Origin: Oricola nitratireducens
GTDB lineage: Bacteria > Pseudomonadota > Alphaproteobacteria > Rhizobiales > Rhizobiaceae
Direction of reading: 5' to 3'
DNA length: 64,000 bases
NCBI RefSeq assembly: GCF_014904745.1
Contig: NZ_JACZCS010000052.1
Location: 40,641-104,640, forward strand
Made by a program: the position numbers and the translations under genes. This document shows positions 53,056-61,101 of the stretch, in pieces. Each line of letters opens with the position of its first letter. The first letter of the stretch is position 1. The notes beneath the pieces are model-generated. The model was not told where the DNA came from and did not search any database. It was given only the letters and a program-made list of their open reading frames with translations.

Positions 53056-53390
53056 ACCCGGTAAAAGCCGCGTGCGCAGCATTGCGGTGGCGGCCGGCCC
53101 CACATTTCTCGCGGATAAGCCGTTTGGGGTTCACCACATCGCAGCACGGCGCTTTTTCAATTTCAGGATTATCCGTTAAACAAGGTGACAAGAGGTTGGA
53201 CATGGTGTGCGGTTGCCGTTTGCGCCTGACCAGCGGCAAGCTGCGTTACAGGCTTCTGCCGGTCGCTGGAATGCGCGCAACGCGATTGGCCGGTCCTTTC
53301 ATGTGACGATATGCGTTTGCGGAGAATGTCCGCTCCCGATAACGGCACGTTGCTCTTCGACGGATTGAAATTCAAACGAGTAAGAAGCGA
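53056..53390. other. spacer between DUF2478 and L,D-transpeptidase genes
   Basis: The spacer is about 335 bp with no supportable gene. The promoter of the transpeptidase gene should be in its right half. No clear terminator, palindrome or repeat was seen. Confidence 0.45.
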
Positions 53391-54071
53391 ATGACGATTG
53401 TACAGTCACCATCCATAAAGGCGTTGCAGCTCCTGTCGCGGGCGCTGATGTCGCTGGCGATAATTTTCGCTTGCTTGGTCGCAGACGGGTACGGAAACGC
53501 GGCCGGTGCCCAAGTCGCCGCCGGCACGGAACTCGTATTCGATCCCGCCCGGAACAAGTGGGTCCGCAAACCGGTGACGAATGGCGGCGTCAAAGCGCGC
53601 TACGGCCGCTCGGATGCATCGCCGATCGCCCGGGAGGTGGTGGACTTTCCGGCATCCTATCCCGTCGGCACGATTATTATCGATACCGGGCAGCGTCGTC
53701 TTTACCGACTGATCGGCGGCAACAAGGCGATGCGATACGCGATCGGGGTCGGCCGCGAGGGATTTGCCTGGAAGGGCAAGGAACGGATATCGCGCAAGGC
53801 GGAATGGCCCAAATGGACACCGCCCGAGGAGATGCGCCTGCGCGAGGCGGCGGAGGGGCGTATCCTTCCGGCGCGCATGGAAGGCGGGCCCGACAATCCG
53901 CTCGGCGCCCGCGCGCTTTATCTCGGTTCCACTCTTTACCGCATTCACGGAACCAACCAGCCGTGGACGATCGGGCAGGCGGTTTCGTCAGGCTGCATTC
54001 GAATGGCCAATGACGACGTCGTCCAACTTTACGACGTCGCCAAGCCGGGCGACCTAGTCATTGTCCGTTAA
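53391..54071 (+). CDS. L,D-transpeptidase (YkuD domain)
   Basis: The 226-residue protein has an N-terminal signal or anchor (MSLAIIFACLVADGYGNAAG, about residues 20-40) and a YkuD domain with the catalytic motif H186-G-T-N ... S200-G-C202-I-R-M. It makes 3-3 cross-links in peptidoglycan or attaches outer-membrane proteins in the periplasm. Length and motifs match the common alphaproteobacterial ErfK/YbiS/YcfS/YnhG form. It is followed after 200 bp by the secretion operon on the same strand, but there is no sign of cotranscription. Confidence 0.93.
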   Translation: MTIVQSPSIKALQLLSRALMSLAIIFACLVADGYGNAAGAQVAAGTELVFDPARNKWVRKPVTNGGVKARYGRSDASPIAREVVDFPASYPVGTIIIDTGQRRLYRLIGGNKAMRYAIGVGREGFAWKGKERISRKAEWPKWTPPEEMRLREAAEGRILPARMEGGPDNPLGARALYLGSTLYRIHGTNQPWTIGQAVSSGCIRMANDDVVQLYDVAKPGDLVIVR

Positions 54072-54271
54072 AAACACGGTAACTTATGCATGAAAACAGC
54101 TTTCGCGGCTATCAACATGATGGCTGTTGCAATATTGCGACAACTCACGGGCTGTTAACTCAACGAGAGTTTCTTCGTTGTGGAGCCAATAGGTAAGATG
54201 TTAGAAGCCCTTGGCTTTTGGGTTGGAAACGGCCGTGTCGGATTTTGATATTTGTCGCCGAGCAGTTGGGG

Positions 54272-55738
54272 GTGGAAGTGTTTGTAACGACTTTTTTTGC
54301 GTCGTCGCGTGGTAAGCGTGTTCGGTCGTTGGCGTTTTTTCTATTGGGTACGGTATTTTCGAGCCCAGCACACGCAATATCGATGCAAGAGGCGGTCGCC
54401 GTAGCGGTCGAATCAAATCCCGAAATCGGACAGGCGATTGAAAATCGCGAGGCGATCGAATTCGAATTGCGCCAGGCGCGGGGGCTCTATCTTCCTAGTA
54501 TCGACCTCGAGGCCTCGTCGGGTGTTCGCCGGCTGGACAATCCGTCGCGGCGTCTGGGTAGCATTGACAACGATCCGCTGTACCCGTCGGAGATTTCGAC
54601 GGTCGCGACACAGAAGCTTTTCGATGGCGGCGGACGCCGGGCCGAGCTCGAGCGCCAGGCTTCGCGGGTGGACGGCGCGTCCTTCCGCATTCTCGAGCGC
54701 AGCGAATATATCGGCCTGCAGGTCGTGCGCGAGTATCTTGAATATCTGGTGCAGGCACGGATTGTCTCCGAGAGCGCGGCCAACCTGCGGTTCCATCGCT
54801 CGGTTCAGTCCGACATTTCGACAGGTGTCGCCGCCGGAACGCTGACCGAAGCTGACCGGCAGCAGGTCCGCGAGCGGGTTCTTTCAGCGGAAGCGCGGAT
54901 GAAGGAATCCGAAGAGGAACTCGCCGCGGCAAAAATCAGGTTCCTTACCCTCGTCGGCAAGCCGCTCGACGGCGCGAAAAGCCCGGGATCTGTGGCTTCG
55001 CGGTTGCCGCGGTCGCTCGATCAGGCGATCGGGCTTGCCCGCAAGAACAATCCGCGCATCCACATGGCCAATGCGGATATCGACGCTGCCGACGCGGTCG
55101 TCGACGGCGCCCGTTCCAAGTATTCTCCGGAAATTTTCCTGGAAGGCCGGGCACGGGGCGGTCAGGATATCGACGGCGCCGACGGCTACACCACGGATTT
55201 CCAGGCGCGTGTCGTCGCCAAGTGGAACCTCTACCGTGGCGGCATCGATCGCGCCAACGAACAGGAACAGATCCGGCGCGCGAGCGAGCAGCGCCTCGTC
55301 CTGCATCAGATCTACCGCGAAATCGAGGAAGCCGTTCGCACATCCTGGGACCGCCGTCAGCGCCAGTCCAGCCTCGCTGTGACGCTGCGTCGGCAGGCCG
55401 CGGAAAACGCGCGCCTGGTCAGTTCCTACCGCGAACAATTCCGGGTCGGTCAGCGGTCTCTTCTCGACGTGCTGGACGCACAGAACACGCGCTACAACGT
55501 GGGTGTTCTTGCGGCAACCGCGGAATACGCCTCGCTCTTTGCCGAATATCGCCTCCTCGCATCGACGGGACAGCTTCTTTCCACGCTGAACATCGCTCCG
55601 CCGAAGCAGGCCGAAGCCTATGCGCGTAACGAGTTCAACGTTCCCGCGACCGCGCCGACCGAGACCTATGCCCGTCTGCCGTCGCGGCAGGTGAACGAAC
55701 TGCCGATGGATCTGCTTGCGCCCGTGCGTAAACAGTAG
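54272..55738 (+). CDS. TolC-family outer membrane channel of a type I secretion system
   Basis: The product of about 488 residues has a signal peptide (SLAFFLLGTVFSSPAHAISM) and two OEP repeats with helical hairpins. The first contains EAVAVAVESNPEIGQAIENR and VREYLEYLVQARIVSESAAN; the second contains REIEEAVRTSWDRRQRQSSL and QFRVGQRSLLDVLDAQNTRY. It provides the outer-membrane duct, as LapE or TolC does. A proline-rich C-terminal tail follows the domain. The start is uncertain: GTG 54272 or 54278 fits the signal peptide; the frame opens at TTG 54218. The ABC protein gene starts 23 bp after its stop. Confidence 0.9.
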   Translation: MEVFVTTFFASSRGKRVRSLAFFLLGTVFSSPAHAISMQEAVAVAVESNPEIGQAIENREAIEFELRQARGLYLPSIDLEASSGVRRLDNPSRRLGSIDNDPLYPSEISTVATQKLFDGGGRRAELERQASRVDGASFRILERSEYIGLQVVREYLEYLVQARIVSESAANLRFHRSVQSDISTGVAAGTLTEADRQQVRERVLSAEARMKESEEELAAAKIRFLTLVGKPLDGAKSPGSVASRLPRSLDQAIGLARKNNPRIHMANADIDAADAVVDGARSKYSPEIFLEGRARGGQDIDGADGYTTDFQARVVAKWNLYRGGIDRANEQEQIRRASEQRLVLHQIYREIEEAVRTSWDRRQRQSSLAVTLRRQAAENARLVSSYREQFRVGQRSLLDVLDAQNTRYNVGVLAATAEYASLFAEYRLLASTGQLLSTLNIAPPKQAEAYARNEFNVPATAPTETYARLPSRQVNELPMDLLAPVRKQ

Positions 55739-55761
55739 CGGCGGTTATTGCGGAAAATAGC

Positions 55762-57939
55762 GTGACGGAAATGGGCAACGTGGCGGCCGTCGAAACGGCA
55801 CCTTCGGGGCAATCCGAGGTGGAGTCCTTCAAACGCTGCCTGCAGGATATCGCCCGCTATTATGGACGGCCCGCTTCGGAAACCGTCTTGTTTTCGGGCG
55901 TGCCGCTGCCGGATGACGGCATCGAGCCCGTGCTTGTGGAACGTATCTGCGAACGCATCGGGCTCGATATCGCCGTCCACACCGTGCGCGACGTCGCGGC
56001 CGGCAAGATCGAGTTTCCGGCGCTTGTCGAATTCGCCGATGGCCGGTTCGCATTTCTCGACGGAGAAACTTGGCCCGGCATCGACGCCGGGATGGATGCC
56101 CGTCAGACCGCGCGCACCGCACTGCAGGCGCTAGCCAGGCAGGGTATCAGGCACGCCTATTCCTTCTCGGTAATCTATCTGAATTCCGCCGAGCGCGCGG
56201 AACTCGGCGGTTCTCAGGATATAGAGCGCGGTCACTGGCTTTTCGGGCCCGCCAGCCAGTTCTGGCGGGGCTACGCCAACATTGCGCTTGCTGCCCTGTT
56301 CATCAACCTGCTCGGGCTGGCGTCGCCGATCTTCATCATGAATGTCTATGACCGCGTGCTGCCCAACAAGGCAACGTCGAGCCTGCTCGCGCTCGCCGCC
56401 GGCGTGGCACTCGCGCTGCTTTTCGATCTGCTATTGAAAACGGCGCGATCGATGATCATCGACCATACCGGCCGGGCGATCGACCTCAAGGTTTCCCACG
56501 CGCTGTTCGACAAGGTCCTGCATACCAGCATGGCCGCGCGACCGGCTTCCACGGGCGAATATGCGAACCGCGTCAGCCAGTTCGAGTTCGTGCGCGAATT
56601 CTTCACCTCGAATACGGTCGCTACCCTGATCGACGCGTTGTTTGTCTTCGTTTTCCTGTTCGTCATTTTCCTGATATCGGGCTGGCTGTTCGTCATCCCG
56701 CTCGCGGCTTTCACGATTGCCGTCACGACGGGCCTGGTCGCGCAATACCGGATCTCCAAGCGAGTGGCGCGCGCAGCCAATGAATCCGCGCAGAGGCAAT
56801 CGCTTCTGGTCGAGACGATCTCGACCATCGAAACCGTCAAGTCCCTCCGCGCCGAAGCCCCGCTTATCCGCAAATGGAACGAACTTACCAAGAGATCTTC
56901 GCGCACCTCCGAGGAGATCAAACAGTTGTCGTCGGGCGCGGCCAATTTCACCCAGTTCGTCCAGCAATCGGTGTCGATTTTCATCGTGATCGCGGGAGCT
57001 TACGAATTCGCGCAGGGGCGGATTTCCACCGGCGCGATCATTGCGACGGTGATGCTGTCCGGACGAACGGTTTCACCTATGTCGCAGATCGCGCTCACGC
57101 TTGCGCGGATGCGCCAGGCGATGCTGTCGTTGCGCATCCTCGATACGATCATGGCGCAGGAGGAGGATCGCCCGAACACGGTCGGCTTCGTCCACAGGCC
57201 CGTGACCGACGGGAGCTTCGCGTTCCAGAATGTCAGCTTCCAGTATCCGGGCAGCGACGCGCCGGTTCTGAGAAATCTCAGTTTCTCGGTGCGTGCCGGC
57301 GAACGTATCGGCATCATCGGCAAGATAGGGTCCGGCAAGACCACGCTGGGGCGCCTCCTCGCAAATCTCTACATCGCACAGGAAGGCCGGGTGCTGATCA
57401 ATGGCGTGGATGTGCGGCAGTATCATCCCGCCGAGGTCCGTTCCGCGGTCGCCTATGCCGGCCAGTCGGCCGATCTGTTTTCGGGCACGCTGAAGGAAAA
57501 CCTGCAGCTTGCAAACGCCGATGCGACCGACGAGGAAATCGTCGAGGCGGCTAAAAAGACGGGCGTCGATGAATTCGCCGCCCAGCATCCGCGCGGCTAT
57601 GACCTGGCCGTTGGGGAGCGGGGAAGCAATCTGTCCGGCGGGCAAAAGCAGGCCGTCGCAATTACGCGTCTTCTGCTTTCCAAGCCGAAAATCGTGTTTC
57701 TTGACGAGCCTTCCGGCGCCATGGACATGGCGACCGAAAAGCAGTTGATCGGCAGCCTGGCGCGGTCGTTCGATCCCGGCGTCACGCTCGTCATTTCGAC
57801 ACATCGCTACAGCTTGCTCGAACTCGTCGATCGGCTGATCGTTCTCGATCGTGGCGCGATCGTTGCCGATGGTCCGAAAGACAAGGTTCTGGGCGCGCTG
57901 GCGGCACGCGCGAATGCCGCGCAGGGGAAGTCCGCATGA
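55762..57939 (+). CDS. type I secretion permease/ATPase (LapB-like)
   Basis: The 725-residue fused exporter has an N-terminal C39-like domain without catalytic cysteine (about 20-145), a six-helix membrane domain (165-460) and an ATPase domain. The ATPase shows Walker A GKIGSGKTT near 523, signature LSGGQKQA near 625, Walker B IVFLDEPSGAMD and the H-loop STHRYS. This is the LapB subfamily that exports large repeat adhesins without removing a leader. GTG 55762 opens the frame; ATG 55771 is possible. It is coupled to the membrane fusion protein gene by an ATGA overlap. Confidence 0.93.
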   Translation: MTEMGNVAAVETAPSGQSEVESFKRCLQDIARYYGRPASETVLFSGVPLPDDGIEPVLVERICERIGLDIAVHTVRDVAAGKIEFPALVEFADGRFAFLDGETWPGIDAGMDARQTARTALQALARQGIRHAYSFSVIYLNSAERAELGGSQDIERGHWLFGPASQFWRGYANIALAALFINLLGLASPIFIMNVYDRVLPNKATSSLLALAAGVALALLFDLLLKTARSMIIDHTGRAIDLKVSHALFDKVLHTSMAARPASTGEYANRVSQFEFVREFFTSNTVATLIDALFVFVFLFVIFLISGWLFVIPLAAFTIAVTTGLVAQYRISKRVARAANESAQRQSLLVETISTIETVKSLRAEAPLIRKWNELTKRSSRTSEEIKQLSSGAANFTQFVQQSVSIFIVIAGAYEFAQGRISTGAIIATVMLSGRTVSPMSQIALTLARMRQAMLSLRILDTIMAQEEDRPNTVGFVHRPVTDGSFAFQNVSFQYPGSDAPVLRNLSFSVRAGERIGIIGKIGSGKTTLGRLLANLYIAQEGRVLINGVDVRQYHPAEVRSAVAYAGQSADLFSGTLKENLQLANADATDEEIVEAAKKTGVDEFAAQHPRGYDLAVGERGSNLSGGQKQAVAITRLLLSKPKIVFLDEPSGAMDMATEKQLIGSLARSFDPGVTLVISTHRYSLLELVDRLIVLDRGAIVADGPKDKVLGALAARANAAQGKSA

Positions 57940-59219
57940 TCGGCGAGAGACCTCCGCGATCGGCAAGCGTCATCGTTTTTCTCGTGGTCGCCCTGATCGC
58001 GAGTTTCGCGGTTTGGGCGTCGCAAACCCGGATCGACGAAATCGCGCGCGGCAACGGGCGCGTCATCCCGGCGACGCGGACCCAGACCATACAGGCCACC
58101 GAGCCGGGTGTCGTTAGCGAGATTGCGGTCCAGACCGGCCAGGTCGTCAGCAAGGGCCAGCTCATCGTGCGGCTGGACGATACGACCACCTCTTCGGACC
58201 TCGGCGAGGTCGAGGCGCAGGTGCGGGCGTTGAAGACGCGCATTGCGCGGCTCGAAAGCGAGGCGTCCGGTACGGAGGACGTAACCTTCGAATGCCCGCA
58301 GGAGGTGATGGAGGTCGCGCCGGGTATCTGCGAAAACGAGGAACGCCTGCTGGCGGCGCGGCGGGATGCGTTTCACAATACGAAAGCCGTTCTGGAGCAG
58401 CGTTTGCTGCAGCGCGAAAAGGAGCTCGACGAGGCAAATGCGAACAAGGCGCGCCTCGAGGGCAGCCTCGAAATAAGCAAGCGCGAACTCGAACTGCTCA
58501 AGCCGATGGCCGAAAAGCGGCTCGTCGCCGAAACGGAACTGATCCGCGTCCAGCGCGAGGTCAATGACTTCCTGGGGCAGTCAAATGCGCTCAACGAGAT
58601 GATACCGCGCCTCAAGGGCGCGATCAGCGAGGCGCAGTTACAGATTCGGGAACTCGAACTGCAGTTTCGCCAGGAAGCGCTTACACAAAAGACCGACGCG
58701 CTTTCGCAATTGTCTGTGCTGGAGCAATCGGCGCGCGGGGAATCGACGCGCGTCGAGCGCAACGAGATACGATCGCCGGTCGACGGCGTCATAAACACGA
58801 TGCAGATCAATACGATCGGATCCTTTGTTCAACCAGGAACCGTGATTGCGGAAGTCGTGCCGACATCCGAGGAACTGCTGGTCGAGACCCGCATTTCTCC
58901 GCGGGACGTCGCCTTTGTCGTGCCGGGTCAGCATGCGCTGGTGAAGATCACCGCCTACGACTTCTCGATCTATGGAGGTCTCGACGGCGAAGTGGTCAAT
59001 ATCAGTCCGGACAGTATCGTCGACCAGAAGACAGGCGAGCCCTATTTTGAGGTCCGGGTCAAGACGAAGAGCTCGCAGCTCGAGAGGAGCGGCGACGTCT
59101 TCCACATCACCCCGGGCATGGTATGTTCGGTCGATATCATGACCGGGCGCAAGACGATCCTTCATTATCTTCTCAAACCGATCAACAAGGCACGCCAAGA
59201 GGCGTTCACGGAGCGCTGA
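57936..59219 (+). CDS. type I secretion membrane fusion protein (HlyD/LapC-like)
   Basis: The 427-residue protein has one N-terminal membrane helix (SVIVFLVVALIASFAVWAS), a biotinyl-lipoyl-like segment (TIQATEPGVVSEIAVQTGQV) and a long coiled coil (about 130-265). The HlyD beta-barrel follows, with ISPRDVAFVVPGQHALVKIT and the C-terminal TPGMVCSVDIMTGRKTILHY signature. It bridges the ABC protein and the TolC-type channel. It overlaps the ABC gene by 4 bp, and the next gene starts directly after its stop. Confidence 0.93.
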   Translation: MIGERPPRSASVIVFLVVALIASFAVWASQTRIDEIARGNGRVIPATRTQTIQATEPGVVSEIAVQTGQVVSKGQLIVRLDDTTTSSDLGEVEAQVRALKTRIARLESEASGTEDVTFECPQEVMEVAPGICENEERLLAARRDAFHNTKAVLEQRLLQREKELDEANANKARLEGSLEISKRELELLKPMAEKRLVAETELIRVQREVNDFLGQSNALNEMIPRLKGAISEAQLQIRELELQFRQEALTQKTDALSQLSVLEQSARGESTRVERNEIRSPVDGVINTMQINTIGSFVQPGTVIAEVVPTSEELLVETRISPRDVAFVVPGQHALVKITAYDFSIYGGLDGEVVNISPDSIVDQKTGEPYFEVRVKTKSSQLERSGDVFHITPGMVCSVDIMTGRKTILHYLLKPINKARQEAFTER

Positions 59220-59855
59220 ATGGGCGGTCCCGCCAAATCGCCGCCGGGACTTGAGGATCTGTTACGCCAGATGGACGCTGCAGGCGCCGAACCGTTCTTC
59301 CGGGCGGTAACGGCGGACGGCAAGCGAAGGGGCATGCGCCTCGAACGCGAGTTCTGGACCCTGTTGGAAAAGGTCGGACGCGAGGAGAACGCGACGGTCG
59401 GCGAAATTGTGGCGATGATCGAGGCAAGCGGAATCAAGTCGACCAACCTGACCTCGGCGATGCGCGTGTTCGTCGCGCAATGGCTCGAATACCGGCTCGG
59501 CGGCTTGCGCGAAAAGATGTCGCCGTCGGTGGTGAACGGCCTGATCAACGCCTGTCCTTCGCCGGCATTCGCGCTTTCGGCGACCCGGCAGTTGCGGTTT
59601 CACAACCCGGCGTTTCTGCGTTTCATCCGGATGAACATGCCCAGCGAGGAGATGGACCAGATGGAGCGCAATCTCCGTCTGCAGATCGACATGCACATGG
59701 ACGACCTGCTGGCGGCCTTGCGGGAGGGCGACCGAACGATGGTTCCGCTGGGTTTCGCGATCGGCGTGAACGAGCGCCGCGTGCGCGGACGTCTCAATGC
59801 GGTCCTCGCACCATGCTGGAACGAGGACATGATCATCGGTTACGTGATTACCTGA
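59220..59855 (+). CDS. ribbon-helix-helix/PAS fusion protein, putative regulator
   Basis: The 211-residue product has two recognisable parts. Residues about 36-92 fit the RHH_4-type ribbon-helix-helix pattern: beta strand RGMRLEREFWTLLEKVGREE, then EIVAMIEASGIKSTNLTSAM and RVFVAQWLEY. Residues about 104-211 look like a PAS domain (LINACPSPAFALSATRQLRF, with GFAIGVNERRVRGRLNAVLA near the end). The combination suggests a DNA-binding protein with a built-in sensor. It begins the base after the membrane fusion protein stop, so it belongs to the secretion operon. It overlaps the convergent lapG gene by 8 bp. Function is inferred. Confidence 0.78.
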   Translation: MGGPAKSPPGLEDLLRQMDAAGAEPFFRAVTADGKRRGMRLEREFWTLLEKVGREENATVGEIVAMIEASGIKSTNLTSAMRVFVAQWLEYRLGGLREKMSPSVVNGLINACPSPAFALSATRQLRFHNPAFLRFIRMNMPSEEMDQMERNLRLQIDMHMDDLLAALREGDRTMVPLGFAIGVNERRVRGRLNAVLAPCWNEDMIIGYVIT

Positions 59856-60837
59856 TTTCCGCCGGCCGAAGATCGTCCAACAAATCCGCATACAATTTTT
59901 CGGCACGTATACCCGCATCGCTGCTTTCGCCCGGTGCGATCGATCCAAGCGGTACGTCGACGCGCGCTGTGGCGACGGTGTTGCCGGCGGGGACGCCATG
60001 AATCCACGAGCGATCCGTGGAGAACGAATAGAGCGGCAGATAATTGCGCGCCTCGATGTCCCGGTAAACTCCGTCATGCACGTTGTCGAGAACGAAATGC
60101 CCCTTGTTCGTGCTGATCGCGAGCACCGCGTGGTAGAGATTGCGTGCGGTGTCGCGCAGGATGACGAGCGACATCGACCGGGCCGGGACGCCGATGTCGC
60201 GAAGCAGCGTATATTTCAGGATCGCGAAATCCTCGCAGTCGCCAGCGCCCTTGCGGATCGTTTCGGCGCCCGATGCCCAATGGTCGAGCTGACCATAGGT
60301 CTTCTGGTCGGGGGCATAGGCGATCGTGCGGTTTACCAGGGTGTTGACCGTCGAGAGCCTGGCAAAGAAGCGCTCGTCCGCGGCCTCGGCGATCGCCGTT
60401 TTCGCGGAAGCGAGGCGCAGCCGGCAGGATTGCGAGGCGCAGTCGCCCATTGCCGAGACCGATTCCGCGTTGCGCACGCGGTCCCAATCCTTGCTCGATC
60501 CGATCGGCGAAAAGGGAACGGCGACCGTTCCGAAGAAGCCCGACGGCACAGACGCGGTCGTTGCCCGGTCGAGTTCGGGACGCCGTTCGGAAAGGACGGC
60601 GAGGCGTCGCGAAACATATTCGATGCCGAGCCGCGACCCGCTGATAAGCGCGCGCAACTGTGTGACACCGGCGAACGGCAACGCGGATGCGAGATAGGTA
60701 GCCGAGATCGCTTCCGACGCCATGAAAGCCGGCGTATCCGGTGTTTCCTTGGCCGTTGCCGGCATGGCCGAAAAGGCCATTGCGGCGAGCGCGGCGAGGG
60801 CGATCGAAACGCCCAGCGGCCTGTTTTCTTTTGGCAT
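59848..60837 (-). CDS. lapG: LapG-type transglutaminase-like cysteine protease
   Basis: The 329-residue protein has a signal peptide (LAALAAMAFSAMPATAKETP, near residue 30) and the bacterial transglutaminase-like cysteine proteinase (BTLCP) domain. The catalytic triad is visible as C201 (GAGDCEDFA), H236 (NLYHAVLAI) and D251 (GHFVLDNV). LapG proteases cut the N-terminal retention module of type I-secreted adhesins in the periplasm and so release the cells. ATG 60837 has GGGGA about 8 bp upstream. It is divergent from the adhesin gene and convergent with the secretion operon, as expected for a shared module. Confidence 0.9.
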   Translation of the reverse strand: MPKENRPLGVSIALAALAAMAFSAMPATAKETPDTPAFMASEAISATYLASALPFAGVTQLRALISGSRLGIEYVSRRLAVLSERRPELDRATTASVPSGFFGTVAVPFSPIGSSKDWDRVRNAESVSAMGDCASQSCRLRLASAKTAIAEAADERFFARLSTVNTLVNRTIAYAPDQKTYGQLDHWASGAETIRKGAGDCEDFAILKYTLLRDIGVPARSMSLVILRDTARNLYHAVLAISTNKGHFVLDNVHDGVYRDIEARNYLPLYSFSTDRSWIHGVPAGNTVATARVDVPLGSIAPGESSDAGIRAEKLYADLLDDLRPAEIR

Positions 60838-60961
60838 TCTGCCATCCCCTGTTTTTTGGGAAAGGCTAGCGGCGGCGCGTTTAATCCGGCTGAAGAGACG
60901 CGGTAAATTCCGGTGCAACGGATTGGTTCAAATTTTACCGGTCCCGAAAATGGCGCATAAG

Positions 60962-61027
60962 CATATCATGGTATGTATAATTATTAACCAAAGCGAAATT
61001 ATCGCAATCTAGGCATACCATAATATG
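60962..61027. promoter_or_regulatory. twin palindromic operator-like sites between lapG and the adhesin gene
   Basis: CATATCATGGTATG (60962-60975) and CATACCATAATATG (61014-61027) are inverted copies of one another with one mismatch. Each is itself near-palindromic, approximating CATACCA-TGGTATG. Their centres are 52 bp apart, about five helical turns, so bound proteins would lie on the same face and could loop DNA. They sit in the AT-rich divergent promoter region. The RHH/PAS protein is a candidate binder. Confidence 0.6.
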
Positions 61028-61101
61028 TTATTTGTTTAAGAAAGCGTTGCGCGGACCCTCCTGTTTCTGCTCAGTGGGGCGAAATATCGGAGGGCTGGAA
61101 A

